Origin: Armatimonadota bacterium
Lineage (GTDB): Bacteria > Armatimonadota > Hebobacteria > CAIYQO01
Assembly: GCA_029553475.1 (NCBI GenBank)
Contig: JAKPKV010000020.1
Span: forward strand, 21,646 to 85,645
Length of the DNA: 64,000 nucleotides
Direction: 5' to 3'
A model generated the notes under the pieces. It saw only the letters and a list, made by a program, of their open reading frames with translations, ran no database searches and was not told where the DNA came from. Below, in pieces: positions 8,930 through 18,334 of this stretch (its first letter is position 1; every line of letters begins with the position of its first letter). The position numbers were made by a program, and so were the translations under genes.

Positions 8930-9090
8930 GGCGTGCTCACACTATCGGCGATGCCCAGCTTTTGTGGGGATTTTTCGCCAGACAAGGCGGAAAAATGCCG
9001 CTGTGGCCGGGACCACAGCAAATTTTGACAACGCTGTATGGCGGAAAATACGCCAAAAGCTGGGCGTTGAGCGGTAGTGTGAACACGCCC
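8929..9090. mobile_element. MITE with about 36-bp terminal inverted repeats
   Basis: Left terminus 8929-8964 begins GGGCGTGCTCACACTA; right terminus 9054-9090 is its inverse (complement begins GGGCGTGTTCACACTA). About 31 of 37 positions agree, with one gap. The total is 162 bp, too short for a transposase, so it is non-autonomous. The left end overlaps the TAG stop of prepilin 2. No target duplication is obvious. It separates prepilins 2 and 3. Confidence 0.75.
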
Positions 9091-9143
9091 GAAACGGGCA
9101 GTCGGCTTCTCGGCATCCGCGCTCACTGATGAAGGGAGAGATT

Positions 9144-10322
<1,179 letters not shown>

Positions 10323-10668
10323 AACGCCGCGCTCACCGCATCACCGCGACGCCCCCGCCGCCCGGCGGGGGCGGTTTTGTCAGGGATGTCCGTACAAATG
10401 GGGGGTTCTCCCATCCGGCGCTGGTCGGCCTGTGTTTTATCAGCGTTTACGCGCGCGGGCCGGGCAGGAAAGGCCGGACGGGAAGGGAAATCTGCGATAT
10501 GATGCGTCAGCGCCATGTGATGGGCGCGGACGACCGCGGACGGGACGGCGCGCTGCCCCGCGCCAGCGAGCAGCGCCGGGCGGCGCGGGGACAGGTGGCC
10601 GGGATGCCGACAGCCGGGCCGGGACAGCGGGGCGCGCCGGGAAACGCATCGGGTAGAAGGAGTGACCA
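10323..10668 (+). other. intergenic region between prepilin 3 and yjbQ
   Basis: 346 nt. It begins with the terminator at 10350-10378. The rest is GC-rich without a convincing reading frame. TATGAT at 10498-10503 could be a -10 box for yjbQ, though no good -35 lies at the right distance. A GAAGGAG ribosome site occupies 10656-10662. Confidence 0.5.
10350..10378 (+). terminator. intrinsic terminator of the prepilin array
   Basis: A 10-bp all-GC stem (CGCCCCCGCC with its complement at 10364-10373), a 4-nt loop and then GTTTTG. It lies 28 nt after the prepilin 3 stop. Confidence 0.75.
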
Positions 10669-11085
10669 TTGGTTCATCAACAGGAGCTGCACCTGAACAC
10701 CGCGCGCCACGGCGAGCTGCACGATCTGACCCACCGCATCAGCGAGATCGTGCGCGCGGCCGGCGTGACGGTGGGCCTCGTGAACGTCTTCGCGGTGGGC
10801 AGCACCGCCGCCATCGGCTGCATCGAGTTCGAGCCCGGCCTGGCGATGGACCTGCCCGCCGCCCTCGACCGCCTGCTGCCGCCCGGGCGCGACTACGCCC
10901 ACGAAGAGGCCTGGCATGACGGCAACGGCCACGCCCACCTGCAGGCCACCCTGCAGGGGCAGTCGCTGACGCTGCCCGTCGCCGGCGGCAAGCCCATCCT
11001 CGGCACCTGGCAGCAAGTCTTCTTCCTGGAGTGCGACATCAAGCCGCGTCATCGGACGGTGGTGGTGACGGTCTACGGGGAATAG
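10669..11085 (+). CDS. yjbQ: YjbQ family protein (UPF0047)
   Basis: 138 residues covering the whole UPF0047/YjbQ domain. It has the GVTVGLVNVFAVGSTAAI strand region, the conserved HLQATLQGQSLTLPV segment with metal-binding His residues, and the C-terminal GTWQQVFFLECD signature. E. coli YjbQ has been reported to have a secondary thiamine-phosphate synthase activity; the physiological role is uncertain. The start is TTG at 10669, chosen because GAAGGAG sits 6 nt upstream and the conserved N-terminal strand begins shortly after. It converges with queE, 3 nt apart. Confidence 0.85.
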   Translation: MVHQQELHLNTARHGELHDLTHRISEIVRAAGVTVGLVNVFAVGSTAAIGCIEFEPGLAMDLPAALDRLLPPGRDYAHEEAWHDGNGHAHLQATLQGQSLTLPVAGGKPILGTWQQVFFLECDIKPRHRTVVVTVYGE

Positions 11086-11088
11086 CGG

Positions 11089-11880
11089 TTACCGCTGTCC
11101 CAGCATCACGTGCGTCTGCGGGATCACCCGCACGTCGCAGAGCGCGGCGGCGGCGAGGCGCTGGGCCTCCAGCGTTTCCCCCGGCGGCGGGGCGGGCGGA
11201 CCGCCGGGGCGCGGGGTGACGGGCTGCAGCACGGTGGGGAGGTCGCGGCGGCGGTCGGCGATGAGCGCGGCGGCGCGGGCGATCTCTCCCAGGCAGCCGG
11301 CGGCGAAGACCAGCTTCACCTGCAGCGCGCCGGGGGGGCGCAGGTCCATGCGCTCCAGCGCGGCGTCCAGGAAGGCGGCGTGGTCATCCCACAGCGCCGG
11401 CCCGCCGGTCGCGCCGGGCAGCTTGATATCCATCGCCAGGTGGGTCGGCGGCTCATCCAGCCGCCGCAGCGCGTCCGCCAGGGCGCCGTTCGTCTCCAGA
11501 TAGGTGGCGATGCCCTCGCGGTGCAGCGCGGGCAGCAGCGCGTTCAGCGCGTCGCCGTGCAGCAGCGGCTCGCCGCCGGTGACGGCGACCGAGTGGTGTG
11601 GATACCCGCCGGACAACGCGCGGATGAGGTCGAGCACATCCGCCACGTCGAGGGGGTTGGACAGCGCGGTGAACTCGCGGGCGCCGGGCGCGTTTTCTAC
11701 CAGACAGACGGCGGGGAAGGCGCGGCGGCTGGCCGGGGTATCGCAGTAGGCGCAGGCCAGTTGGCAGCCGTGAAAGCGCACGAAGAGCTGGCGCACGCCC
11801 ACCAGCACGCCCTCGCCCTGGATGCCGGAGAAGATCTCGTGCAGCGTGGCCACCAGCCGGCCGGCGCCGGCGCCGCCCAT
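11089..11880 (-). CDS. queE: 7-carboxy-7-deazaguanine synthase (radical SAM)
   Basis: 263 residues. QueE converts 6-carboxytetrahydropterin to 7-carboxy-7-deazaguanine, a step toward queuosine and preQ0. The N-terminus has EIFSGIQGEGVLVGVRQLFVRF, then the radical-SAM cluster motif CQLACAYCDT (CxxxCxxC). AVTGGEPLLH (GGE motif for SAM) and YLETNG follow, as in characterised family members. The ATG at 11880 shares one base with the stop of the upstream lipoprotein gene, giving a TGATG junction; GTG at 11883 is an alternative. No queC, queD or queF partner lies in the window. Confidence 0.9.
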   Translation of the reverse strand: MGGAGAGRLVATLHEIFSGIQGEGVLVGVRQLFVRFHGCQLACAYCDTPASRRAFPAVCLVENAPGAREFTALSNPLDVADVLDLIRALSGGYPHHSVAVTGGEPLLHGDALNALLPALHREGIATYLETNGALADALRRLDEPPTHLAMDIKLPGATGGPALWDDHAAFLDAALERMDLRPPGALQVKLVFAAGCLGEIARAAALIADRRRDLPTVLQPVTPRPGGPPAPPPGETLEAQRLAAAALCDVRVIPQTHVMLGQR

Positions 11881-12731
11881 CACGGGGTCACCCCCGCCGG
11901 CAGCACGGTGATGGGCGCCATCGCCACCAGTCCCGCGTATTGCGCGATGACGCGGCCCGTGCCCGGCGCCGCGGCGCGGAACAGGCCGCCCGGCGTCACG
12001 CTGCCGGCGGGCAGCCGCGGCGCGAGGGAGCCCATCCCGCCCTTCAGCACCCAGCTGGCCGGCACGGGAACGAGTTGTCCGGCAGGGGTGATCCCCTGCG
12101 CGGTGAAGACAATTTCGTCGCCGGGATGCGCGTGCCCCACCGCCGCCGGCGTGATGAGCAGGCTGGCCACGGCGTCCGCCATCTCCGGCGCCAGCATCAG
12201 CGCCACCCCCACGCGGTCACCGTGGCGCTCCACCTCCGCCTGCACTTCGGCATAGAGGGCGGCCGGCTGCCCGGCGCGGATGCGCACCGGCCCTTGCGGC
12301 ACGGTGCGGAAGATGAAGTAGCCGTCGGCGTCGGTCGTCGCGCGCAGCACCGGGCCGCTTTCGGGCGCCAGCTCCACGGTGATGCCGCTCACCGCCTGCA
12401 GCTCCGCCGCCCGGCGCGTGAAGCCCTCCAGCGGCACGGCGCGATAGACCCAGCCGTCAATGGTGCCGATGGGCACGCTGCCGCCGGTGAGGCCGTTGCC
12501 GCCGGCGCAGCCCGTCAGCCACCCCGCGATGAGCGCCAGCATGAGCAGCAGCGCGAGTCTCAGAAACTGTCCGAGCCGTCTCGGTGTGGGGCTGCTGAGG
12601 GGATGCCGGCCTGGATCACGGCGGACGTTCGAGGCGCTATCGAGAGAGAGATAGGGTGAGGACGGCCAACGCGGAGCCAGGCCGGAAGCCACCAGTAGGC
12701 ACGCGCCGAGACTGCTCGGACAGTTTCTCAT
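11880..12731 (-). CDS. lipoprotein with carboxypeptidase-regulatory-like domain, N-terminus supplied by a MITE
   Basis: 283 codons from the ATG at 12731, which overlaps the stop of the upstream regulator as ATGA. The lipobox LTGC lies near residue 75, behind a typical lipoprotein hydrophobic stretch (LALLLMLALIAGW). The mature part has one carboxypeptidase-regulatory-like sandwich (GITVELAPESG ... TTDADGYFIFRTVPQGPVRI) and one Ig-like domain (LLITPAAVGHAHPGDEIVFTAQG). About 57 N-terminal codons, up to RRLGQFL, lie inside the element at 12561-12729. The native start was therefore probably displaced, and a 74-residue leader is unusually long. Function unknown; surface exposure is inferred. Confidence 0.6.
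   Translation of the reverse strand: MRNCPSSLGACLLVASGLAPRWPSSPYLSLDSASNVRRDPGRHPLSSPTPRRLGQFLRLALLLMLALIAGWLTGCAGGNGLTGGSVPIGTIDGWVYRAVPLEGFTRRAAELQAVSGITVELAPESGPVLRATTDADGYFIFRTVPQGPVRIRAGQPAALYAEVQAEVERHGDRVGVALMLAPEMADAVASLLITPAAVGHAHPGDEIVFTAQGITPAGQLVPVPASWVLKGGMGSLAPRLPAGSVTPGGLFRAAAPGTGRVIAQYAGLVAMAPITVLPAGVTP
12561..12729. mobile_element. MITE, 24-bp terminal inverted repeats, inside the regulator-lipoprotein junction
   Basis: Termini at 12561-12584 (begins CAGAAACTGTCCGAGC) and 12706-12729 (complement begins GAGAAACTGTCCGAGC) agree at 22 of 24 positions. The element is 169 bp with no transposase. One end overlaps the TGA of the HTH-TPR gene; the other end lies within the lipoprotein signal peptide. 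A degenerate relative is at 5951-6133. Confidence 0.75.
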
Positions 12732-14443
12732 AATGCCTGGGCCTCCAACGCGTCCAGGGGCGGCCACGCCGCGCCGGCGATGACCGCCTGCGCGCGCGCG
12801 GAGTCGCCGCGCAGCCGGCACACGCGCGCCAGCCGCAGGTAGGGTTCCCAGGCCAGCTGGTATTCCAGATAGGTATCGCCGCCCACCTCATCCGCCAGGC
12901 TCGCGCGCAGCGTGCGAATGACGGCAATGGCGTCGGCGTAGCAGCCCTCGGCGGCATCCAGGTCATCCGCTTCCGCGCGCTGGCCGGCGCGCAGCAGCGT
13001 CGCCCACAGCCAGCGCGGGGCGCCGAGGTCGCGGGCGCGGGTGAGGAGATCGGCGATGGTCACGCCCGCGTCATCCAGCGCCGCCAATCCCAGCGCGGCG
13101 CGCAGCGCGGGCAGGCGGGCGCCCAGCGATTCCGCCAGGTCGAAGGCGGGGGCATAGGCGGTGCGCGCCTCCTCCCACTCCGCGCGCGCCAGCGCGGCGT
13201 CGCCGAGGGCGATTAAGGCGACGGCCTGCGCATACGGCTGTCCCAGCAGGGTGCTGATCTCCCACGCCTGCGCGGCGTGATAGCGGGCGTCCTGCGGCAG
13301 GCCGGCGCGGTCATACGCGGCGGTGAGCGCCAGGTGCGCGGTCAGCTCGGCGCGGCGCGTGCCGGTGGCGATGCCCTGCCGCAGGGCGTCTTTGGCCAGC
13401 GCGCGCGCCGCGTCGTAGCGGCCCATCTCCACCAGCGTGGCGGCCAGCTCCGCCCAGGCCATCGCTTCGCGGCCGCGGTCGTCCGCCAACCGCGCCCAGC
13501 GCGCGGCGCCTTCCAGCGTGGCGCGGGCGGCGCCCAGCGTACCGGATTCCCGCCGACACACCCCCAGCGTGAGCAGCGACTCGGCGTATTGATCGCGGTT
13601 GGCGGCCTGCACCGCCAGCTCGCCGGCCTGCTCGGCCGCGCGGGCGGCGCGGGCGAAATCCCCGCAGGCCAGCTGAACGTTCGCGACGTTGCCGGCGACA
13701 TAGAGCCGCGGTAGCAGCGCCGCGCGGGGATCGGGCGCGGCGGCTTCCAGCGCCAGCGCCTGGTCCAGCCACGCCAGCGCGCGGGCATACTGCCCCCGGT
13801 GCTCGGCCACCGCCGCCAGGGAGACGTAGCCCTGCCAGCGCGCGACCCACTCCCCGGTCTCGACCACGCGCTGGAAACAGAGTTCGGCCTCCTCTACGCG
13901 GCCTAACGCCAGCAGCGCGTGGCCGCGGTTTTGCTCGGCGGCGGGCAGGCACGCGTCCAGTCCATGCTGGCACAGGACGGGAATGGCGATGTCGAGGGCC
14001 GCCAGCGCGCGCGCCGGCTCGCCCTGCTGCAAGAGCACCGTGGCCAGCCGCAACCGCGTGGACACTTCCAACCGCGCGTCACCCGCCTGGCGCGCGAGCG
14101 CGAGAATCTGCTCGCAGGAGGACAGCGCCCCCGGCAGATCCGGCGGGGTGAGCTGGGCCGTCAGCAAGTGCCGCAGCCCGTGCAGCCGTTCGCCCAGGTT
14201 ATCCGGCACGGCGTCGCCGCCGTAGAAGTAGATGAGCGGCTTGCCGGTCAGCGCGGCGATCTGCTGGATGCGGTCCGGCTGCGCGAGGGTGGCGCCGGAG
14301 ACGTACTGGTAGATGAGCGCGCGCGAGCAGCCGATCTGCCGCGCCAGCCCTTCCAGCGACAGCCCGGCGTCTTCCGCCGCGCGCTGAATCAGCGTGCCCT
14401 GTTCCTTCCGCCCCTCGCGTGTCGAGAAATCCATCGCCGTCAT
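12728..14443 (-). CDS. XRE-type HTH transcriptional regulator with TPR repeats
   Basis: 571 residues. Residues 10-65 form a helix-turn-helix of the XRE/Cro type (LIQRAAEDAGLSLEGLARQI, then GCSRALIYQYVSG). The rest is a long Ala-rich tetratricopeptide array, with units such as ALAALDIAIPVL, YARALAWLDQALAL, YDAARALAKDAL and WEEARTAYAPAFDLAESLG. Such proteins usually sense a peptide or partner protein through the TPR array and switch a nearby promoter. A promoter sits 57 nt upstream of the chosen ATG (14443). The stop overlaps the lipoprotein start (ATGA), so the regulator, lipoprotein and queE form one transcription unit. Confidence 0.8.
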   Translation of the reverse strand: MTAMDFSTREGRKEQGTLIQRAAEDAGLSLEGLARQIGCSRALIYQYVSGATLAQPDRIQQIAALTGKPLIYFYGGDAVPDNLGERLHGLRHLLTAQLTPPDLPGALSSCEQILALARQAGDARLEVSTRLRLATVLLQQGEPARALAALDIAIPVLCQHGLDACLPAAEQNRGHALLALGRVEEAELCFQRVVETGEWVARWQGYVSLAAVAEHRGQYARALAWLDQALALEAAAPDPRAALLPRLYVAGNVANVQLACGDFARAARAAEQAGELAVQAANRDQYAESLLTLGVCRRESGTLGAARATLEGAARWARLADDRGREAMAWAELAATLVEMGRYDAARALAKDALRQGIATGTRRAELTAHLALTAAYDRAGLPQDARYHAAQAWEISTLLGQPYAQAVALIALGDAALARAEWEEARTAYAPAFDLAESLGARLPALRAALGLAALDDAGVTIADLLTRARDLGAPRWLWATLLRAGQRAEADDLDAAEGCYADAIAVIRTLRASLADEVGGDTYLEYQLAWEPYLRLARVCRLRGDSARAQAVIAGAAWPPLDALEAQAL

Positions 14444-14499
14444 GCCGCCCCGCGGAGCCCCCCGCCGTCTGCCGATAGCGGACGGGGTTTCCGCTCGCC

Positions 14500-14528
14500 A
14501 GTATAGCAAAACTAGACGCATCGCGCAA
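14500..14528 (-). promoter_or_regulatory. sigma70-type promoter of the HTH-TPR operon
   Basis: On the minus strand: TTGCGC (complement of 14523-14528), 17 nt, TATACT (complement of 14500-14505). It is followed after 56 nt by the regulator start. Confidence 0.65.
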
Positions 14529-14900
14529 TGGCGATTGTCGGCGTCGCCGCGCAAAGTTGCGCGTGTGTCGCGCCAGTACGACATCGCGACGCCTCACGCC
14601 TTGCCGTGCGCTGTATGTGTCGGGAGCCAGCACAGCGGCCGACGAGAGGCGGGCGACTCGCCGGAGCCGGGCGGGGGCGTCGTGTTGCCGAATGGTCTCA
14701 CGCCACGGCGCCACGGCGCAAAGACGCGAGAAAATACCCAAAAGAGTGGTTTCGGCAAAAAGTAGGGGGAAGACCACCGATGCGGGCGTATTGCGGCGGG
14801 CGGGCGCTCTGCGATGGTCACGGTACGAGCGGCAGTATGGAATAAATACCCATGTTCGCCAATTCCATATTTGTGTTGCCGTGATATGCGGGAGTGAAAA

Positions 14901-14930
14901 AATCGGGGACACCGGAGGCTGTCCCCGATT
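14901..14930. repeat. GGGGACA-type palindrome (REP-like), copy 2
   Basis: A perfect 11-bp stem (14901-14911 with 14920-14930) and an 8-nt loop CCGGAGGC. Read on the minus strand the loop is GCCTCCGG, one base different from the copy at 3665-3698. The stem core GGGGACA is identical. Confidence 0.75.
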
Positions 14931-15136
14931 ATCCCATGTAGCTGTTCAACACCGTTATATCTTGTTTTTCAGCCTATTCCTTGCACTTACTGAGCTGCCC
15001 TTCAATACTTTCCTTGCGTTGTGAATCGCTCGAATATCGGGCGTAAATTACGGCTTTTATATCGGTTCACCTACCTTTAATTGGGTGTGGAAAATGCGTA
15101 TACGATGCTTTCCTAATTGTGTAGTATCTCTGGTTA

Positions 15137-15724
15137 CTATTTCAATGCCTTTCGCACAACTACTTTGCCTTCTCGTTCCGCGTGTTTGCTAAACCCGCAT
15201 TTTTCATACATCGCCAGAGGCCCTCTGAAATCATGGGCTACATCAATGATATTCTTGTCGACATAGGCCTCGACAAAGTCAAAACCGTCAGCGGCGGCGT
15301 CCTGGCAAACGCGCTCCAGTAATTGCGTGGCCACGCCCATTCTTCGCATCTCCGGCGTTATCACAAAGCAAAATATGGATTTCACCTTGATGCCCGCACG
15401 GTACTCCTCTATCGGCCAATACGAACGCAGATAATTGACACAGCCCTGGCAATCCGCGTTGGCGTTGCACCATCCCACGATCTCATCGCCGCGATAGGCA
15501 AGATAGCCCTGTAGGCTGCCGGCCCTGACAAATTGGATGGCATGATCCCTTCTTTCCTCCCGTGATGGAAACCAATGGCCCCCGCTGACATAGGAATCGT
15601 CGCTACGCCAGGTCACACAATAGCATTTACGTTCATCTATGTTGACGTCGTGAGGTGTTACATCAAAAAAGTGTACATAATCTTCCGCAAGGTCGGGTAT
15701 CAATTTTCGGATTTCGATGTGCAT
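15137..15724 (-). CDS. GNAT-family N-acetyltransferase (AT-rich, likely acquired)
   Basis: 195 residues of a GNAT fold. The first strand IEIRKLIPDLAEDYVHFFD is followed by a Cys-rich middle (KCYCVTWRSDD) and GYLAYRGDEIVGWCNANA. The acetyl-CoA loop is IFCFVITPEMRRMGVATQLLERVC, and the end is AMYEKCGFSKH. GNATs transfer an acetyl group from acetyl-CoA to an amine; the substrate here is unknown. MHIEIRK at 15724 is the start expected from the fold. Codons are noticeably AT-richer than in neighbours. The gene lies 49 nt downstream of a broken transposase on the same strand, so horizontal transfer is likely; a Firmicute-like origin is only an impression. Confidence 0.85.
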   Translation of the reverse strand: MHIEIRKLIPDLAEDYVHFFDVTPHDVNIDERKCYCVTWRSDDSYVSGGHWFPSREERRDHAIQFVRAGSLQGYLAYRGDEIVGWCNANADCQGCVNYLRSYWPIEEYRAGIKVKSIFCFVITPEMRRMGVATQLLERVCQDAAADGFDFVEAYVDKNIIDVAHDFRGPLAMYEKCGFSKHAEREGKVVVRKALK

Positions 15725-15773
15725 TGAGAAGCACTTCCTGTACCGCGCCCGGTTGTTTGGACACGGGTTTAGC

Positions 15774-16354
15774 TTATGCCGCTGCCTGTCGTAAGCGCTC
15801 GTTTTCATAGCGTTGCCGGGCTTCCCGCGGCGTCATGAAGCCCAGCTTTTCCAACCGCCACGAGCGGTTGTATGTCTGTCGAAACGATAGCACCGCCTCC
15901 CGCACTTCGTCAAGGGTGCGAAAGGCCCGCCCGTAAATAGCTTGTTCCTTCAGTGTCCGATTGAACCGTTCGACGACCCCATTGGTCTGCGGCTCCTCCA
16001 CGAAGCTGAAGCTGGGCGTGATGCCCAGACGGGTGAGTTCTCCTTGAAAGTGCCCCGAGCAATTGGCCGCGCCGTGATCCAGGCGCACGGCCAGCCCCTG
16101 CGCCACGCCGCGCGCGACGCTCCCATCGATCGCCTGCACGCCCTCCAGCACCGGCTGCACCGCGTTGACGCGCGTGCCGCGTTTGCAGACGTACATCCCC
16201 ACACACTCGCCGTTCCAGTGCTCCACGGCGCTGAACACCCACACGGAGCCAGCCTCGATGGTGAGCACCTGCGTCGTTCGGCCCAGAGGCTCTCGACGGG
16301 CGCCTGGGCCGAGACCGGCCCCCCACCATCATGCCGCTTGCTTCCCATGAACAC
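15774..16354 (-). pseudogene. remnant of a DDE (rve) transposase, frameshifted
   Basis: The intact part (from about 16268 to 15774) encodes an integrase core: VWVFSAVEHWNGECVG, RLDHGAANCSGHF with the second catalytic Asp, and NGVVERFNRTLKEQ with the Glu. The homologous upstream segment (GSKRHDG ... APVESLW) is in a different frame, so a frameshift lies near 16275. The first catalytic Asp, normally in a WGTD motif at that point, is lost. No N-terminal helix-turn-helix or IS ends were found. It is a dead fragment of an IS3/IS481-like element. Confidence 0.8.
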
Positions 16355-16466
16355 AGTTTACCTCAATTCTGTGGCCAAGAAAAACCGGGGGCGGGGCAAC
16401 AGCCTCTTCTTTGCAGATGTACCTTTACCAATGCGGGGGCCGCCTCCGCGCATTTGGGGGGTGCTG

Positions 16467-16495
16467 TTGCCCCGGCAAACGGTTCTCCGTATAAT
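16467..16495 (+). promoter_or_regulatory. sigma70-type promoter of iorA
   Basis: TTGCCC at 16467-16472, 17 nt, TATAAT at 16490-16495, then GGGGAG and the GTG start at 16517. Confidence 0.7.
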
Positions 16496-16516
16496 GTGGC
16501 GCGGGGAGTAGCAGAC

Positions 16517-18259
16517 GTGGAACTCATCTTAACCGGGAATGCGGCCATCGCGTTGGCGGCGCGGGATGCGGGGGTGGCGTTGGGGGTGGGGTACCCCGGG
16601 ACGCCGAGCACGGAGACGCTGGAGAATCTGGCGCGGCTGGAGGGGGGCGTCGCGCAGTGGGCGCCGAACGAGAAGGTGGCGCTGGAAGTGGGCGTGGGGG
16701 TGGCCTTCGGCGGCCGCCGGGCGCTGGTGACGATGAAGCACGTGGGGCTGAACGTCGCCGCCGATCCGCTCTTCACCGCCTCCTACACCGGCGTGGCCGG
16801 CGGGCTGGCCGTGCTGGTGGCGGACGACCCCGGCATGCACAGTTCGCAAAACGAGCAGGATAGCCGCCACTACGCGCGCGCGGCGAAAGTGCCGATGCTG
16901 GAGCCGTCCGATTCGCAGGAAGCGTACGAATTCACCCGCCTCGCCTTCCAGCTTTCCGAGCAGTTTGATACCCCGGTGCTGCTGCGCACCACCACGCGCC
17001 TCTCGCACGGCAAGAGCACGGTGACGCCGGGCCAGCGCGAGACCGCGCTCCCCGCGCCGCAGCCGCCGATGAACCCGGCGAAATACGTGATGGTGCCCGC
17101 CTTCGCCCGCGTGCGCCACCGCCTGGTTGAGGAGCGGCAACGGCGGGTGCGGGAGTGGGCGAACGCCGCCCCGCTGACCCGCGCGGAGCTGCGCGACACG
17201 GCGGTCGGCATCATCACCAGCGGCATCAATTACCAGTACGTGCGCGAAGTCGCCCCAACCGCGAGCGTGCTGAAGCTGGGCCTGGTGTATCCGCTGCCGC
17301 TGGAGGCCATCCGCGCCTTCGCCGCGCGGGTGGAGACGCTCTACGTGGTGGAGGAGCTGGACCCGATCATCGAGGAGCAGCTCGCGGCGGCGGGCATCGC
17401 CGTCATCGGCAAGGAGCGCTTCCCGCCCCTCGGCGAGTTCACCCCGGCGGTGGTGGCGACGGGGCTGGGGCTGCCGGCGGCGGAGCTGCCGACGCTGGAG
17501 CTGCCGACCCGCCCGCCGGCGATGTGCCCGGGCTGCCCGCACCGCGGCGTCTTCTGGACGCTGAAGAAGCTCGGCGTCACCGTGGCGGGGGACATCGGCT
17601 GCTATACGCTGGGGGTGGCGCCGCCGCTCTCGGCGATGGATACCTGCGTCTGCATGGGGGCATCCATCGGCGTGGCGCACGGGCTGGAGAGAGCGGGCAT
17701 CAACCCGGCCACAGTGGTGGGCGTCATCGGCGATTCCACCTTCCTCCACTCCGGCATCACCCCGCTGCTGGACATGGTGTATAACGGCTCGCGTGGCACC
17801 ATCCTCATCCTGGACAACGGCACCACGGCCATGACCGGCCGGCAGGAACACGCCGGCACCGGCAAAACGCTCACCGGCGCAGAGGCGCCGCGGGTGGACC
17901 TGGAGGCGCTGTGCCGGGTGCTGGGCGTCCCCGACGTAGACGTGATTGATCCGTACGCGCTGGACGCGATGGAAGCGCGCATCAAGCAGGCGCTGGCGTT
18001 CGAGGGCGTCTCCGTCATCATCGCCCGCCGCCCGTGTATGCTCATCCCGCACGAGGACTACCCCGCGCAGCAGGTGAACGAGGAGCTGTGCAAGCTCTGC
18101 GGGCGCTGCCTGCGCATCGGCTGCCCGGCGATCACGAAGACGCCGGTGGGCGAGGGGGAACAGCCGCGCTCCCGACCGGAGATCAACGCGCTGCTCTGCG
18201 AAGGCTGCGCGGTCTGCGCGCAGCTCTGCCCGTTTGCGGTGATTACGAATACGGTGTAA
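16517..18259 (+). CDS. iorA: indolepyruvate ferredoxin oxidoreductase, alpha subunit
   Basis: 580 residues. IorA with IorB oxidatively decarboxylates aryl-pyruvates to aryl-acetyl-CoA, reducing ferredoxin. The order is the usual one. First comes a pyrimidine-binding domain (VGYPGTPSTETLENL, ...VADDPGMHSSQNEQDSR). A TPP-binding domain follows (CPGCPHRG, GDIGCYTLG, GDSTFLHSGI, ILDNGTTAMTG). Last are two C-terminal 4Fe-4S motifs (CKLCGRCLRIGC and CEGCAVCAQLCP). The start is GTG, with GGGGAG and a TATAAT promoter upstream; longer in-frame starts would include the promoter. The partner subunit is not next to it but 3 kb downstream. Confidence 0.93.
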   Translation: MELILTGNAAIALAARDAGVALGVGYPGTPSTETLENLARLEGGVAQWAPNEKVALEVGVGVAFGGRRALVTMKHVGLNVAADPLFTASYTGVAGGLAVLVADDPGMHSSQNEQDSRHYARAAKVPMLEPSDSQEAYEFTRLAFQLSEQFDTPVLLRTTTRLSHGKSTVTPGQRETALPAPQPPMNPAKYVMVPAFARVRHRLVEERQRRVREWANAAPLTRAELRDTAVGIITSGINYQYVREVAPTASVLKLGLVYPLPLEAIRAFAARVETLYVVEELDPIIEEQLAAAGIAVIGKERFPPLGEFTPAVVATGLGLPAAELPTLELPTRPPAMCPGCPHRGVFWTLKKLGVTVAGDIGCYTLGVAPPLSAMDTCVCMGASIGVAHGLERAGINPATVVGVIGDSTFLHSGITPLLDMVYNGSRGTILILDNGTTAMTGRQEHAGTGKTLTGAEAPRVDLEALCRVLGVPDVDVIDPYALDAMEARIKQALAFEGVSVIIARRPCMLIPHEDYPAQQVNEELCKLCGRCLRIGCPAITKTPVGEGEQPRSRPEINALLCEGCAVCAQLCPFAVITNTV

Positions 18260-18276
18260 GCGCGCGCTCGCGCGCT

Positions 18277-18312
18277 CCCTCACCCCCAACCCCTCTCCCA
18301 GCGGGAGAGGGG
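18277..18312. repeat. CCCTCACCCCC / CCCCTCTCCC palindromic repeat, copy 1
   Basis: CCCTCACCCCC followed by a hairpin with 10-bp arms (18290-18299 and 18303-18312) and a 3-nt loop, starting 18 nt after the iorA stop. The same unit occurs in inverse orientation inside the methylase gene at 23757-23796. It may also terminate iorA transcription. Confidence 0.75.
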
Positions 18313-18334
18313 AGTGGTCTGGAAGCAGGTATCA

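Larger units (their letters stand above)
14444..15136. other. intergenic region, GC-rich to AT-rich transition
   Basis: 693 nt without a convincing gene. The left part holds the regulator promoter. A 25-bp segment at 14695-14719 recurs in inverse orientation at 41641-41665 (22 of 25). The palindrome at 14901-14930 follows. From about 14830 rightward the DNA becomes clearly AT-richer, continuing into the acetyltransferase gene, as expected of acquired sequence. Confidence 0.5.

Noticed and set aside
10499..10696. Small plus-strand open frame upstream of yjbQ
   Set aside because: No ribosome site, Arg/Gly-rich translation, and it overlaps the yjbQ start and ribosome site.
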